Shown: positions 16,705-25,579 of the stretch, in pieces
How the letters are laid out: each line of letters starts with the position of its first letter
How positions within the stretch are numbered: position 1 is the first letter of the stretch
DNA from: Campylobacteraceae bacterium
GTDB taxonomy: Bacteria > Campylobacterota > Campylobacteria > Campylobacterales > Sulfurospirillaceae
Assembly: GCA_027050775.1 (NCBI GenBank)
Contig: JALUBH010000046.1
Location: 62,001-126,000 of the forward strand
Direction: 5' to 3'
Length of the DNA: 64,000 nucleotides
The notes under the pieces: model-generated
What the model was told of the DNA's origin: nothing
Seen by the model: only the letters and a program-made list of their open reading frames with translations
Database searches by the model: none
Position numbers and translations under genes: made by a program

Positions 16705-17177
16705 TGTCAAAAAAAGTAGCGATATATCCCGGTACTTTTGATCCTATCACACTAGGGCATCTCTCAGTGATAAAAAGAGCAAGGAAAATTTTTGATAGAG
16801 TGATTGTGGGGGTTGCTGATTCGGGCTCAAAAAAGCCTATGTTTGACCTAGGAACCAGAGTTTTAATGGCAAAAGCAAGTTTGAAAGAGATAGGTGAAGT
16901 TGAGGTTTATCCGTTTTATTCACTATTGGTAAATTTTTGTCAAGACCAAAAAGTAAATACCATCATCAGGGGTCTTAGAGCTGTGAGTGATTTTGAGTAT
17001 GAGTTGCAGATGGGCTATGCAAATGCCTCTATAGATAAAAATATAGATACTATCTATCTGATGCCTAGTTTGGAGCACGCTTTCATAAGCTCTACCGTTG
17101 TCAGAGAAATAGTGAAACACAATGGCGATGCAAGTCATCTTGTACCTCGTGAGATTTTAGAGTTTTTGGAGAGATAA
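16704..17177 (+). CDS. coaD: Pantetheine-phosphate adenylyltransferase
   Basis: CoaD adenylylates 4'-phosphopantetheine to dephospho-CoA, the penultimate step of coenzyme A synthesis. Diagnostic motifs are YPGTFDPITLGHL near the N-terminus, IIRGLRAVSDFEYE in the middle and EHAFISSTVVREI near the C-terminus. ATG 16704 overlaps the ubiX stop (TAATG) and follows GGAGAGG. An in-frame GTG at 16692 is less likely because that GGAGAGG lies downstream of it. The length is 157 residues, as usual. Confidence 0.93.
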   Translation: MSKKVAIYPGTFDPITLGHLSVIKRARKIFDRVIVGVADSGSKKPMFDLGTRVLMAKASLKEIGEVEVYPFYSLLVNFCQDQKVNTIIRGLRAVSDFEYELQMGYANASIDKNIDTIYLMPSLEHAFISSTVVREIVKHNGDASHLVPREILEFLER

Positions 17178-17771
17178 ATGTATGTAGTTTTTGAGGGAAT
17201 CGATACAACGGGCAAGAGTACGCAAATAGAGCTTTTCAAGAAGAATTTTGATGATGTGGTAGCCATAAGAGAGCCTGGAGGTACAAAACTTGGTGAAAAA
17301 CTAAGAGAGATCATTTTGCAAAGTAAAGAAAAGATATCGTTTAATGCTGAGCTTTTTCTATTTTTAGCAGACAGAGCACAAAATTTTGAGGAAAATATAA
17401 GAGGCAAGAAAGATAAAATCATCATTTCAGACAGAGGTTTAATCTCCGGTATTTCTTACGCTTTGGCAAATCATCCTGCACTTGATAAGGATTTCTTGAT
17501 TTTGATGAACAGATTTGCGCTTAGTGGCAATTTGCCCGATTGTGTGGTTCTTTTTGTAACCACAAAAGGGTTGATTCAAGAGAGGCTCTTTGCAAAAAGT
17601 CACGATAATATCGAGCTTCGAGGAGTTGAGTATCTGCTGAAAGTACAAGATTTAATGATAAAGATCTTAAATTCGCTTTCCATAAAAGTTTTGACTATAG
17701 ATGCTTCAAGACCGATATATGATATACATAAAGAGATAAAGGGGTTTATATACAATGATACAAGCGCTTAG
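17178..17771 (+). CDS. tmk: Thymidylate kinase
   Basis: This enzyme phosphorylates dTMP to dTDP for DNA synthesis. The 197-residue protein opens with the P-loop FEGIDTTGKSTQI and has the dTMP-binding REPGGTKLGEKLR. The central segment LFLFLADRAQ is followed by IISDRGLISGISYA. It directly abuts coaD and overlaps the hisS start by 17 bp. Confidence 0.92.
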   Translation: MYVVFEGIDTTGKSTQIELFKKNFDDVVAIREPGGTKLGEKLREIILQSKEKISFNAELFLFLADRAQNFEENIRGKKDKIIISDRGLISGISYALANHPALDKDFLILMNRFALSGNLPDCVVLFVTTKGLIQERLFAKSHDNIELRGVEYLLKVQDLMIKILNSLSIKVLTIDASRPIYDIHKEIKGFIYNDTSA

Positions 17772-18969
17772 AGGTATGAAAGATTTACTCTCTCCATCGA
17801 GTGAGAAGTATATATATTTTGTTGAAAACTGTAGCAAAATTGCGAGAAATTATGGATTTGAGTATATAGAGACTCCGATACTTGAAGAGACGGCTCTTTT
17901 TAAAAGAAGTGTCGGCGAGAGTAGTGATATAGTTGGCAAAGAGATGTACCAATTCACCGATAAAGGTGGAAACGATGTTTGTATGAGACCTGAGGGAACA
18001 GCCGGAGTCGTAAGAGCTTTTATACAACAAAAATATGATAAAGCCAAAGTGCAAAAAAAGTTTTTTTATTATGGCCCTATGTTTAGATATGAGAGACCAC
18101 AAAAAGGACGACTCAGGGAGTTTCACCAATTTGGTGTAGAGAGTTTTAACCAGTCAAATATAAAAGAGGATGCGAGTATCATACTAATGCTAAAAGAGAT
18201 GTTGGATTTTTTTGGTATAGGATATAGACTTGAGCTAAACTCTTTGGGGTGTAGTGAGTGTATGCCTGCATATAGAGAAAAATTGGTTGAATTTTTAAAG
18301 GGTGAAGATGGCATTTGTGAAGATTGCAAGAGAAGAAGAGATACTAACCCCATAAGAGTGCTTGATTGTAAAAACCAAAGGTGCCAGGATATATATATAA
18401 ATGCACCTCTTTTGATAGACAATTTATGTCCTACATGTAGAGGTGATTTTGCAAAACTCAAAGAGATACTAGATGGATTTGAAGTAAAGTATATTGTAAA
18501 CCCAAAACTAGTCCGAGGGCTTGATTATTATAATAAAACTGCATTTGAGTTTGTAAGTGATGATATAGGAGCTCAAAGTGCGATTGCAGGCGGTGGAAGA
18601 TACGACAAACTTGTAGAGTATCTTGATGGAAAGCCAACAAGTGGCATAGGTTTTGCCATGGGTATAGAAAGATTGATGGAGCTTATCGTGATGCCCGAAA
18701 GTAAGAGAGTCGGCTACTATGTTGGAGCACTTTGTGATGAGGCAAGTGAGCCCTGTTTTGAGTTGGCTATAAAGATGAGAAAAACTCAAAAAACAGCTTT
18801 GAATTATGATAAAAAGTCCTTGAAAGCACATCTTAAAAATGCAGATAAACAAAATGTAAGATATTGTATCTGTATCGGAGAAGATGAGCTTGCAAAAGAT
18901 AAGATTTGGATAAAAGATTTGCAAGATAAAAAAGAGAGACTTATCTCAAGAGATGAATTACTAGGCTGA
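17755..18969 (+). CDS. hisS: Histidyl-tRNA synthetase
   Basis: This class II synthetase charges tRNA-His. The 404 residues include ALRGMKDLLSPSS at the start, motif 1 (YGFEYIETPILEETALFKRSVGE), motif 2 (FYYGPMFRYERPQKGRLREFHQFGVE), the histidine signature LVRGLDYYNKTAFEF, and motif 3 with GIGFAMGIERL. It sits between tmk and speA as in Campylobacter. The C-terminal anticodon-binding domain is present but short. Confidence 0.95.
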   Translation: MIQALRGMKDLLSPSSEKYIYFVENCSKIARNYGFEYIETPILEETALFKRSVGESSDIVGKEMYQFTDKGGNDVCMRPEGTAGVVRAFIQQKYDKAKVQKKFFYYGPMFRYERPQKGRLREFHQFGVESFNQSNIKEDASIILMLKEMLDFFGIGYRLELNSLGCSECMPAYREKLVEFLKGEDGICEDCKRRRDTNPIRVLDCKNQRCQDIYINAPLLIDNLCPTCRGDFAKLKEILDGFEVKYIVNPKLVRGLDYYNKTAFEFVSDDIGAQSAIAGGGRYDKLVEYLDGKPTSGIGFAMGIERLMELIVMPESKRVGYYVGALCDEASEPCFELAIKMRKTQKTALNYDKKSLKAHLKNADKQNVRYCICIGEDELAKDKIWIKDLQDKKERLISRDELLG

Positions 18970-18973
18970 TGCT

Positions 18974-20800
18974 TTGAACTATGGTATAGATATTTGGGGA
19001 AATGATAACTTTTTTATAGACAATAAAAAAGTAAAAATCAACTATAAAAGCAGTCCATCTCTAGTAAAAATTACAAAAGAGATAAGAGATAAAGGACTTA
19101 GGGGACCTATACTTCTAAGATTTCCACATCTTATAGAAAAACAGATAAGTCTGATATATGAAAATTTTAAAAATGCAAAAGAGGAGTTTGACTATAAGGG
19201 ATCTTTCAATGCAGTCTATCCACTTAAAGTCAACCAATATCCCAACTTCGTCAAAAACCTTGTGAAAATTGGAAAAAAATACAATTATGGTCTAGAAGCA
19301 GGCAGCAAAGCGGAGTTAATGCTTGCTATGGTTTATAACAATAAAAATTCACCCATGACAGTAAATGGTTTCAAAGATGAAGAGATGATATCCTTAGGTT
19401 TTATCGCTAAAGAGATGGGGCATAATATAACTTTGACCATAGAGGGCTTGAGTGAGCTGAAAAATATCATTAAGATAAATAAGCAGAGATTTTCGCATAC
19501 TCCAAACATTGGACTTCGTATTAGGCTTCATAGTTCAGGTATCGGTATATGGGCGAAAAGCGGAGGCATGAACTCTAAGTTTGGTTTAACTTCGACTGAG
19601 CTCATAGAAGCGATGAATATGCTAAAAAAAGCTGATTTGATAGACAAATTTAGTATGATTCACTTCCACATAGGCTCTCAAATATCGGAAATTGGACCGC
19701 TAAAAAAGGCTTTAAGGGAGGCTGGAAATATATATGCCCAACTAAAAAAGATGGGCGCTGTTGGGTTAAATGCTATAAATCTTGGTGGCGGATTGGCTAT
19801 CGAATACTCGCAACATACGGATGAGATAAAGAGGAACTATACCTTAAGAGAGTATGCAAATGATATCGTCTATCTGCTAAAAGATATATCAAATAACAAC
19901 AGGGTAAAAGAGCCGGATATCTATATAGAATCGGGCAGATATATAGCGGCTTCACATGCAGTTTTGGTAGCACCTGTGCTAGAGCTCTTTTCGCAAGAGT
20001 ACACAGAGACAAAACTAAAGCTAAAAGATGAAAATCCACCTCTCGTACAAGAGTTATACGAGCTTTATAATACGATAGACAGGACTTATGCACAAGAGTA
20101 TTTACACGATAGTATAGACCATATGAACTCTCTTTTGACTCTGTTTGACCTAGGCTACATAGACTTAGTCGATAGAAGCAACACAGAAGTGCTCGTAAAT
20201 CTCATCATAAAAAAAGCTATAATACTCTTAAAAGACAGAGACTCAAAAGAGCTGTTGCAAATCCAAGACATGATACAAGAGAGATATCTTATAAATTTTT
20301 CTATCTTCCAGAGTCTGCCGGATTTTTGGGGAATAGAACAAAATTTTCCAGTGATGCCACTAGATAGACTAGATGAGAAACCTACTCGTTCCGCTTCTAT
20401 ATGGGATATAACTTGTGATAGCGATGGGGAGATAAGTTACAACAGAGAACAACCTCTATTTTTACATGAACTCGATGTTACACAAGAGGACTATTTTCTA
20501 GGTTTTTTCTTGGTTGGGGCATATCAGGAAGTCTTGGGTATGAAACACAATCTTTTCACTCATCCTAGCGAAGCTACTATCCTTATAGATGATGATGGAT
20601 ATGAGATAAAAGACTCTCTTGAGGCTCAAAGTGTTATAGATATAATGGAAGATCTAGACTATGATGTAGGAGAGATTAATGAAAGATTGGTTCAGCAAAT
20701 CAAGAGTTCGGATTTAATAGACGATAAGGTAAAAAGTTATATACTAGATGAGATAAATGTGTTTTTAAATGACAATGGTTATCTAAAAACAGTTAGCTAA
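18974..20800 (+). CDS. speA: Biosynthetic arginine decarboxylase
   Basis: This PLP enzyme turns arginine into agmatine, the first step toward putrescine and spermidine. The 608-residue protein begins NYGIDIWGNDNFF and has the PLP lysine in YPLKVNQYP near 80. It has glycine-rich GLEAGSKAELMLA and INLGGGLAIEY, then the catalytic WDITCDSDGE. The start is a TTG at 18974, because the nearby ATG at 18969 is out of frame and stops after two codons. The upstream spacing of 4 bp to hisS implies co-transcription. Confidence 0.93.
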   Translation: MNYGIDIWGNDNFFIDNKKVKINYKSSPSLVKITKEIRDKGLRGPILLRFPHLIEKQISLIYENFKNAKEEFDYKGSFNAVYPLKVNQYPNFVKNLVKIGKKYNYGLEAGSKAELMLAMVYNNKNSPMTVNGFKDEEMISLGFIAKEMGHNITLTIEGLSELKNIIKINKQRFSHTPNIGLRIRLHSSGIGIWAKSGGMNSKFGLTSTELIEAMNMLKKADLIDKFSMIHFHIGSQISEIGPLKKALREAGNIYAQLKKMGAVGLNAINLGGGLAIEYSQHTDEIKRNYTLREYANDIVYLLKDISNNNRVKEPDIYIESGRYIAASHAVLVAPVLELFSQEYTETKLKLKDENPPLVQELYELYNTIDRTYAQEYLHDSIDHMNSLLTLFDLGYIDLVDRSNTEVLVNLIIKKAIILLKDRDSKELLQIQDMIQERYLINFSIFQSLPDFWGIEQNFPVMPLDRLDEKPTRSASIWDITCDSDGEISYNREQPLFLHELDVTQEDYFLGFFLVGAYQEVLGMKHNLFTHPSEATILIDDDGYEIKDSLEAQSVIDIMEDLDYDVGEINERLVQQIKSSDLIDDKVKSYILDEINVFLNDNGYLKTVS

Positions 20801-20812
20801 AGGAAAAGTAAA

Positions 20813-21535
20813 ATGACAGGTAAGATTGGTTTATGGCAACAAATAAGGGAAGATTTTGCACAACCTCTTAAAAATGATCCCGCTATAAACTCTAGGGCTG
20901 AGCTCTTTTTTAACTATCCAGGAGTGTGGGCTATTGTTAACTATAGATTTGCCAATAGATTATACAATAGAGGTTTTAAAAGATTTGCAAGAGCTTTGAT
21001 GGGTTTGTCTCAATTTATAACGAACATAGACATACATCCCGCAGCCACTATAGGCAGACGAGTCTTTTTGGACCATGCATTTGGTGTGGTTATAGGTGAA
21101 ACAGCTATCGTAGAAGATGATATTTTGATATATCAAGGAGTTACGCTAGGAGGTGTAAATCTAAATCGGGGACAAAAGAGACATCCTACTATCAAAAGTG
21201 GTAGTGTTATAGGGTCCGGTGCCAAAGTTTTAGGAGATATAGTTATTGGTAAAAACTGTCGTGTAGGTTCTAACTCTGTTGTGGTTAATTCGGTTGAGGA
21301 AAATTCGACAGCAGTCGGTATTCCTGCTAGGGTAATCAAAAAAGGCAGAGACAAAAGCCCACTCGCGCACAACAAAATACCAGATATTAACAAAGAGTTG
21401 TTTTTGTATCTGTTCAAGAGGATAAAAGCACTCGAAACAGCTGTGAGCTCTCAGCATCACGATGAGGGTTTGATAGAAAAAGATATGGAATTAGAGACAA
21501 TTTATAAGCAATTTTTGAAATCAGTAAAGGAATAA
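20813..21535 (+). CDS. cysE: Serine O-acetyltransferase
   Basis: CysE acetylates serine with acetyl-CoA, the entry step to cysteine. The 240-residue protein has the helical N-terminal part (LWQQIREDFAQPLKNDPAI), followed by the left-handed beta-helix of hexapeptide repeats: IHPAATIGRRVFLDHAFGVVIGETAIVEDD and IGSGAKVLGDIVIGKNCRVGSNSVV. It lies 12 bp after speA and 2 bp before the aminotransferase, matching the C. jejuni order. Confidence 0.93.
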   Translation: MTGKIGLWQQIREDFAQPLKNDPAINSRAELFFNYPGVWAIVNYRFANRLYNRGFKRFARALMGLSQFITNIDIHPAATIGRRVFLDHAFGVVIGETAIVEDDILIYQGVTLGGVNLNRGQKRHPTIKSGSVIGSGAKVLGDIVIGKNCRVGSNSVVVNSVEENSTAVGIPARVIKKGRDKSPLAHNKIPDINKELFLYLFKRIKALETAVSSQHHDEGLIEKDMELETIYKQFLKSVKE

Positions 21536-21537
21536 AA

Positions 21538-22698
21538 ATGTTATCAAAAAGGATACAATCACTTTCAGAGTCAATGACCTTAGCAATCACGGCTTTGGCA
21601 AAGCAGATGAAAGCAGACGGTAGAGATGTTATAAGTTTTTCAGCAGGTGAACCGGACTTCGATACACCTCAAGCTATAAAAAATGAGGCTATAAGAGCTC
21701 TCATGGACGGGTTTACCAAATATACAGCCGTTGCAGGATGCCCCGAAGTCATATCTGCCATAAAAGTAAAACTAAGAAAAGAGAACAATCTCGTATATGA
21801 TCCTGGAGATATAATCACAAATGTCGGAGCAAAACAGTCTTTGTTTAATCTAACACAAGCTTTGATCGATGAAGGTGACGAAGTGATAGTGCCTGCGCCA
21901 TACTGGGTGACATATCCTGAAATTATCAAGTATGCCGGTGGAAAGATGGTGAAAATACAAACAGATGATACAACAAGTTTCAAGATAACTCCAAAACAGC
22001 TAAAAGATGCCCTGACAGACAAAACAAAACTATTGATTTTAAACTCCCCTTCAAACCCTACCGGCTCAGTATACACTAAAAATGAACTAGAGAGTTTGGC
22101 TGAAGTGTTAAAAGGTACAAAAGTGCTTGTAGCATCTGATGAAATGTATGAAAAGTTAGTATATGATGGATTAAAATTTACCTCGACTGCTAGCATCAGT
22201 GAAGACATGTATAAAAGAACGATAACAATCAATGGACTAAGTAAATCTGTAGCTATGACTGGATGGAGATTCGGGTATTTGGCCTGCCCTATCAGGGAGT
22301 TGACTGCTAGCATGAAGAAATTACAGAGTCAAAGTACATCAAATATCAACTCTATCACACAAAAAGCGGCTATTCCGGCACTTTTGGGTGAAGTGGATAA
22401 AGAGATAGAAGATATGAGGATTCAGTTTGAAAAGAGAAGAGACATAGCAGTGAAACTTTTTAGTGATATAAATGGGCTTAGTGTTATAAATCCAAGTGGT
22501 GCTTTTTATCTTTTCGTAAATATCAAAAAATTTACAGAGAGTTCTCTTGATTTTTGCAAGAGACTTCTCGAAGAAAAAGGTGTTGCAACTGTTCCAGGCA
22601 TAGGCTTTGGAAGTGAAGGCTACTTTAGATTTTCTTTTGCAACGGATGAAAAAAGTATAAGAGAAGGAATCTCAAGAATCAAGGATTTTGTAAGTTAG
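21538..22698 (+). CDS. Aspartate aminotransferase (class I, PLP)
   Basis: This 386-residue class I aminotransferase interconverts aspartate and oxaloacetate with the glutamate/2-oxoglutarate pair. It has FSAGEPDFDTP near residue 34, the YTAVAGCPEVISAI segment, the LNSPSNPTGSVYTK loop, and the PLP lysine in INGLSKSVAMTGWRFGY near 238. It corresponds in position to aspB of C. jejuni. It is the last gene of the flgA-to-aminotransferase run and is followed by a terminator. Confidence 0.9.
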   Translation: MLSKRIQSLSESMTLAITALAKQMKADGRDVISFSAGEPDFDTPQAIKNEAIRALMDGFTKYTAVAGCPEVISAIKVKLRKENNLVYDPGDIITNVGAKQSLFNLTQALIDEGDEVIVPAPYWVTYPEIIKYAGGKMVKIQTDDTTSFKITPKQLKDALTDKTKLLILNSPSNPTGSVYTKNELESLAEVLKGTKVLVASDEMYEKLVYDGLKFTSTASISEDMYKRTITINGLSKSVAMTGWRFGYLACPIRELTASMKKLQSQSTSNINSITQKAAIPALLGEVDKEIEDMRIQFEKRRDIAVKLFSDINGLSVINPSGAFYLFVNIKKFTESSLDFCKRLLEEKGVATVPGIGFGSEGYFRFSFATDEKSIREGISRIKDFVS

Positions 22699-22707
22699 TT
22701 TTTTATA

Positions 22708-22739
22708 CGGCAGATTTAGGATTTTTCTTGAGTCTGCTG
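22708..22739 (+). terminator. Rho-independent terminator after the aminotransferase
   Basis: Starting 10 bp after the stop codon, GCAGATTTAGG (22710-22720) pairs with CTTGAGTCTGC (22727-22737) over a six-base loop, with three G-U pairs. The stem may extend two pairs more. T-rich sequence follows. The geometry suits the plus strand. Confidence 0.6.
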
Positions 22740-22780
22740 ATTCTTTTATCTTTTTTTGTTTTTGGTGATATATAGGGCAG

Positions 22781-23770
22781 TTAACTCCATATTCCCTCTA
22801 TTTTTTTGTTACATTTTGGGCAATGTCCATTTTCTATTCTATTTTTTATCAAAGAAAAACCTCTTCTATCTACTAGTAAATTTCCACAGTTTGGGCAAAG
22901 TGTGTCCTTGTCGGTGGAGACATTTCCAAGATAAACATAGTGTAAGCCTGCTTTTTTTGCTATCTTATATGCCTTTTGCAGGGTTTGCAGACTTGTATTT
23001 TTATGATCTTTCATCTTGTAATCTGCATGAAAGGCACTGAGGTGCCATGGGATAAACTGTCCTAATTTTTCTGAGATAAATTTTGCCATCTCTTCTATAT
23101 CTTTGTCGCTGTTATTTTCACCCTCTATCAACAAGGTGGTAATTTCAATCCATATACCCTCCTCTATCATCATTTGGATATTTTCTTTTACAGACTCTAG
23201 CCCTCCTTTTAAGATTTTTTTATAATAGTTGCTATCCCAACTTTTTAAATCTATATTTGCTGCATCTAGCCAATTTGCCATATCTCTTATGACTTTGGGA
23301 GTTTCAAAACCATTGCTGATAAAAAGATTTTTTACTCCTTTTTCTTTGCCAATTACTCCTATATCTTTTGCGTAAGGGTAAAATATAGTCGGTTCATTGT
23401 AGGTATAGGCTATCGATTTACAGTTGTGCTCAAGTGCTAAATTTACCATTTGTTCCGGATCTATTTTTATACTTTTATCTATATTTCTTTCTTGTGAAAT
23501 ATCCCAATTTTGGCAAAATGGACATTGAAAATTGCAACCTACCGTCCCAAAAGATAGAGCTTGAGTTCCAGGAAGTACATGATATAGAGGTTTCTTCTCG
23601 ACAGGATCAATATTTAGTGCAATAGGGTGCCCGTAAACCAATGTTTTTAACTCGCCGTCTATATTTTTATTTACACCGCAGATGCCAGCTTGTTCGTCTT
23701 TAAGTTTGCAATAGTGGCGACAAAGTAAACATGTGATTCTGCTGTCTGAATATTTTTTGAAGTATTTCAT
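22781..23770 (-). CDS. AmmeMemoRadiSam-type radical SAM enzyme
   Basis: This 329-residue protein matches the radical SAM member of the AmmeMemoRadiSam group. The 4Fe-4S motif is CNFQCPFC, preceded by LSFGTVG. An N-terminal CLLCRHYCKLKDEQAGICG and a C-terminal zinc-ribbon-like CPNCGNLL...CPKCNKK add further metal sites. ATG 23770 is chosen because GGAG lies just upstream. The longer frame to 23851 would add a hydrophobic stretch and overlap the hairpin there. The usual partners (MEMO1-like and AMMECR1-like proteins) are not in the window. The substrate is unknown. Confidence 0.85.
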   Translation of the reverse strand: MKYFKKYSDSRITCLLCRHYCKLKDEQAGICGVNKNIDGELKTLVYGHPIALNIDPVEKKPLYHVLPGTQALSFGTVGCNFQCPFCQNWDISQERNIDKSIKIDPEQMVNLALEHNCKSIAYTYNEPTIFYPYAKDIGVIGKEKGVKNLFISNGFETPKVIRDMANWLDAANIDLKSWDSNYYKKILKGGLESVKENIQMMIEEGIWIEITTLLIEGENNSDKDIEEMAKFISEKLGQFIPWHLSAFHADYKMKDHKNTSLQTLQKAYKIAKKAGLHYVYLGNVSTDKDTLCPNCGNLLVDRRGFSLIKNRIENGHCPKCNKKIEGIWS

Positions 23771-23832
23771 CTTGAGACTCCTTTTATATGCTAGACTAAC
23801 ACATAAAAGATAAAAAATCAAGATTAGAAGAT

Positions 23833-23859
23833 AAAGGTCTATTTTCAACATAGACCTTT
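23833..23859 (-). terminator. Hairpin between the 80-residue gene and radical SAM gene
   Basis: AAAGGTCTA (23833-23841) and TAGACCTTT (23851-23859) form a perfect 9-bp stem with a 9-base loop. It lies downstream of the 80-codon minus-strand gene and upstream of the radical SAM gene. No strong T tract follows on the minus strand, so termination is uncertain. Confidence 0.4.
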
Positions 23860-23861
23860 AT

Positions 23862-23888
23862 CTCATTATTGTGCGTAAGGGCAGTTAT
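23862..23888 (-). repeat. Second copy of the intergenic repeat end
   Basis: Read on the minus strand, AGA-TAA-CTGCCCTTACGCAC continues to AATAATGAG. This matches the inverted-repeat ends at 12454-12587 with about three mismatches in 25. As there, the TAA of the motif is the stop codon of the upstream gene, here the 80-residue protein. Only one end is present. Confidence 0.55.
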
Positions 23889-24127
23889 CTGTTTTCAAAT
23901 CTCTCTTTTGCTTCATTTAGTGCACCTATAAGCTCGTCTAAATTGTCATATGGAATATGAGCTTTCCAATCGGGCTCGCTAGAGTCTTTTTTTAGTGATA
24001 TACCTATGCTTACAACAGGGAACGAACCATTTCCATAAGGCTCCTCTATATGTGATACTGAAATCACCCCATTTTTTGTATCCGCTAGATGAAAAGTTTT
24101 TATAACTGTATTATTTTTTCCACTCAT
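23885..24127 (-). CDS. Small conserved-looking protein of unknown function
   Basis: This 80-residue protein belongs to no family I can name. It has no signal peptide, membrane helix or cysteine. The sequence (HLADTKNGVISVSHIEEPYGNG, then VSIGISLKKDSSEPDWKAHIPYDNLDELIGALNEAKERF) reads as alternating beta-strands followed by one C-terminal helix. It lies 10 bp downstream of lpxD with a TTTGAAGGAG ribosome site, so it is probably the last gene of the ilvB-ilvH-lpxD operon. Confidence 0.7.
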   Translation of the reverse strand: MSGKNNTVIKTFHLADTKNGVISVSHIEEPYGNGSFPVVSIGISLKKDSSEPDWKAHIPYDNLDELIGALNEAKERFENR

Positions 24128-24137
24128 TTTTTCTCCT

Positions 24138-25088
24138 TCAAATTTTTTTTAGTATTTTTTTTATTTTGGCTTGTTTTTTCAACCACTCTTTTTGTAGCAT
24201 CAAAGGGAAGCCCCCATATGTCTTTTCGCCTTCAAGTGTTTTAGTAACACCGCCTCTAGCAGCGACAATAGCAAAATCACCGATACTAAGGTGTCCTGCA
24301 GTTGCGCTCTGTCCTCCCATTATAACATTTCTTCCCAATTTTGTCGAGCCTGAAAGTCCCGCTTGAGAGACGATTATGCAGTGTTCACCAAGCTCGCAAT
24401 TATGTCCGATTTGTACTAGATTGTCTATCTTTGTACCTCTTTTGATTATCGTTGAACCAAGCGGTGCTCTATCTATCGTACTGTTTGCTCCAATCTCCAC
24501 ATTATCTTCTAATATGACATTTCCATTGTGATATATCTTGATGTGTTCTCCAAGCTTAGTGTGTGCATAACCAAAACCATCGCTTCCTATGATGGAACCT
24601 GCTTGAAGTACGCAGTTTGAGCCGATCAAAGTTTTTGCATATATGACAACGCTTGGGTATATTGTGCAGTTTTTTCCAATCTTGACATTTTGACCGATAG
24701 TTACATTTGGGTATATAACTACACCCTCTTGTATCGTGGTATTACTGCCAATTTGTACATTTGCACCAATCTTTACACTCTTATCTATATTGGCTTTGGA
24801 GTCAAAATCAAACGAATCTTGGGCAAAATATCTGCTTAAAATTGCAAAAGCAAGATGGGGATTATCGCACACTAAAGAGATAGAGTTTTTTGGAACTTTA
24901 TCTGTAAATTTTTGTGTTGTTAAAATAACTTTTGCTTTTGTGTTTTTTAGTTTTTCTATGAGTTTTACATCATCGAAAAAGACTATATTTTTTTCATCTG
25001 CATCTTCAAGTAGGGAAAATGACTCTATATCGAAGTCATTCCCACTATACTTTAGATCCAGTATTTCAACTATTTTGCTTAATTTCAT
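24138..25088 (-). CDS. lpxD: UDP-3-O-acylglucosamine N-acyltransferase
   Basis: LpxD adds the second acyl chain from acyl-ACP in lipid A synthesis. The 316-residue protein has the N-terminal uridine-binding domain (residues ~1-95) and then a long left-handed beta-helix of hexapeptides from about 100 to 280. This includes GSDGFGYAH and the [21 protein letters not shown] region carrying the catalytic His. It overlaps ilvH by one base. Lipid A genes joined to branched-chain amino acid genes are a local arrangement rather than a functional link. Confidence 0.93.
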   Translation of the reverse strand: MKLSKIVEILDLKYSGNDFDIESFSLLEDADEKNIVFFDDVKLIEKLKNTKAKVILTTQKFTDKVPKNSISLVCDNPHLAFAILSRYFAQDSFDFDSKANIDKSVKIGANVQIGSNTTIQEGVVIYPNVTIGQNVKIGKNCTIYPSVVIYAKTLIGSNCVLQAGSIIGSDGFGYAHTKLGEHIKIYHNGNVILEDNVEIGANSTIDRAPLGSTIIKRGTKIDNLVQIGHNCELGEHCIIVSQAGLSGSTKLGRNVIMGGQSATAGHLSIGDFAIVAARGGVTKTLEGEKTYGGFPLMLQKEWLKKQAKIKKILKKI

Positions 25089-25579
25089 TAGACATCCATA
25101 GCTACAGATCCACTTCTTACCATATCTGTTGGATTGTACTTTTTTATCGCTTGCAAGAAGTTGTCTATTCTCTTCGCATTGTCAGCTACCATGACTACTA
25201 TAAAATCCGCACCGCTATTTGCGATGGTACCGTTATATGCTTTCAACATAGCATCTAGCCCGTTAAAATCTTCGTTTAGCGGTATCTTTACTAATGCCAT
25301 CTCTTTTTCGACAAACTCTCCTGATTCTATAACTTTGTATGTAGGTATGAGCTTATGTAGTTGCTTGACTATCTGTTCCAAAACTCTCTCATTTCCGCAT
25401 GTGACGATAGTCAATCTAGAAAAATCAGTCTCAGGAACAGGTGCAACAGTAAGAGAGTCTATATTATATCCTCTTCCTGCAAAGAGTCCTGAAATCCTTG
25501 AGAGAACACCATCTTCGTTTGTAACAATTACAGATAAAACTCGTCTTATCTCTGTTTTTTGCTTGTTGGCTCTCATCAT
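25088..25579 (-). CDS. ilvH: Acetolactate synthase small (regulatory) subunit
   Basis: This 163-residue regulatory subunit confers valine feedback inhibition on acetolactate synthase. The N-terminal ACT domain is plain: [34 protein letters not shown]. The second half (ALVKIPLNE onwards) matches the C-terminal domain of the family. It follows ilvB directly, with its start codon adjoining the ilvB stop. Confidence 0.93.
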   Translation of the reverse strand: MMRANKQKTEIRRVLSVIVTNEDGVLSRISGLFAGRGYNIDSLTVAPVPETDFSRLTIVTCGNERVLEQIVKQLHKLIPTYKVIESGEFVEKEMALVKIPLNEDFNGLDAMLKAYNGTIANSGADFIVVMVADNAKRIDNFLQAIKKYNPTDMVRSGSVAMDV

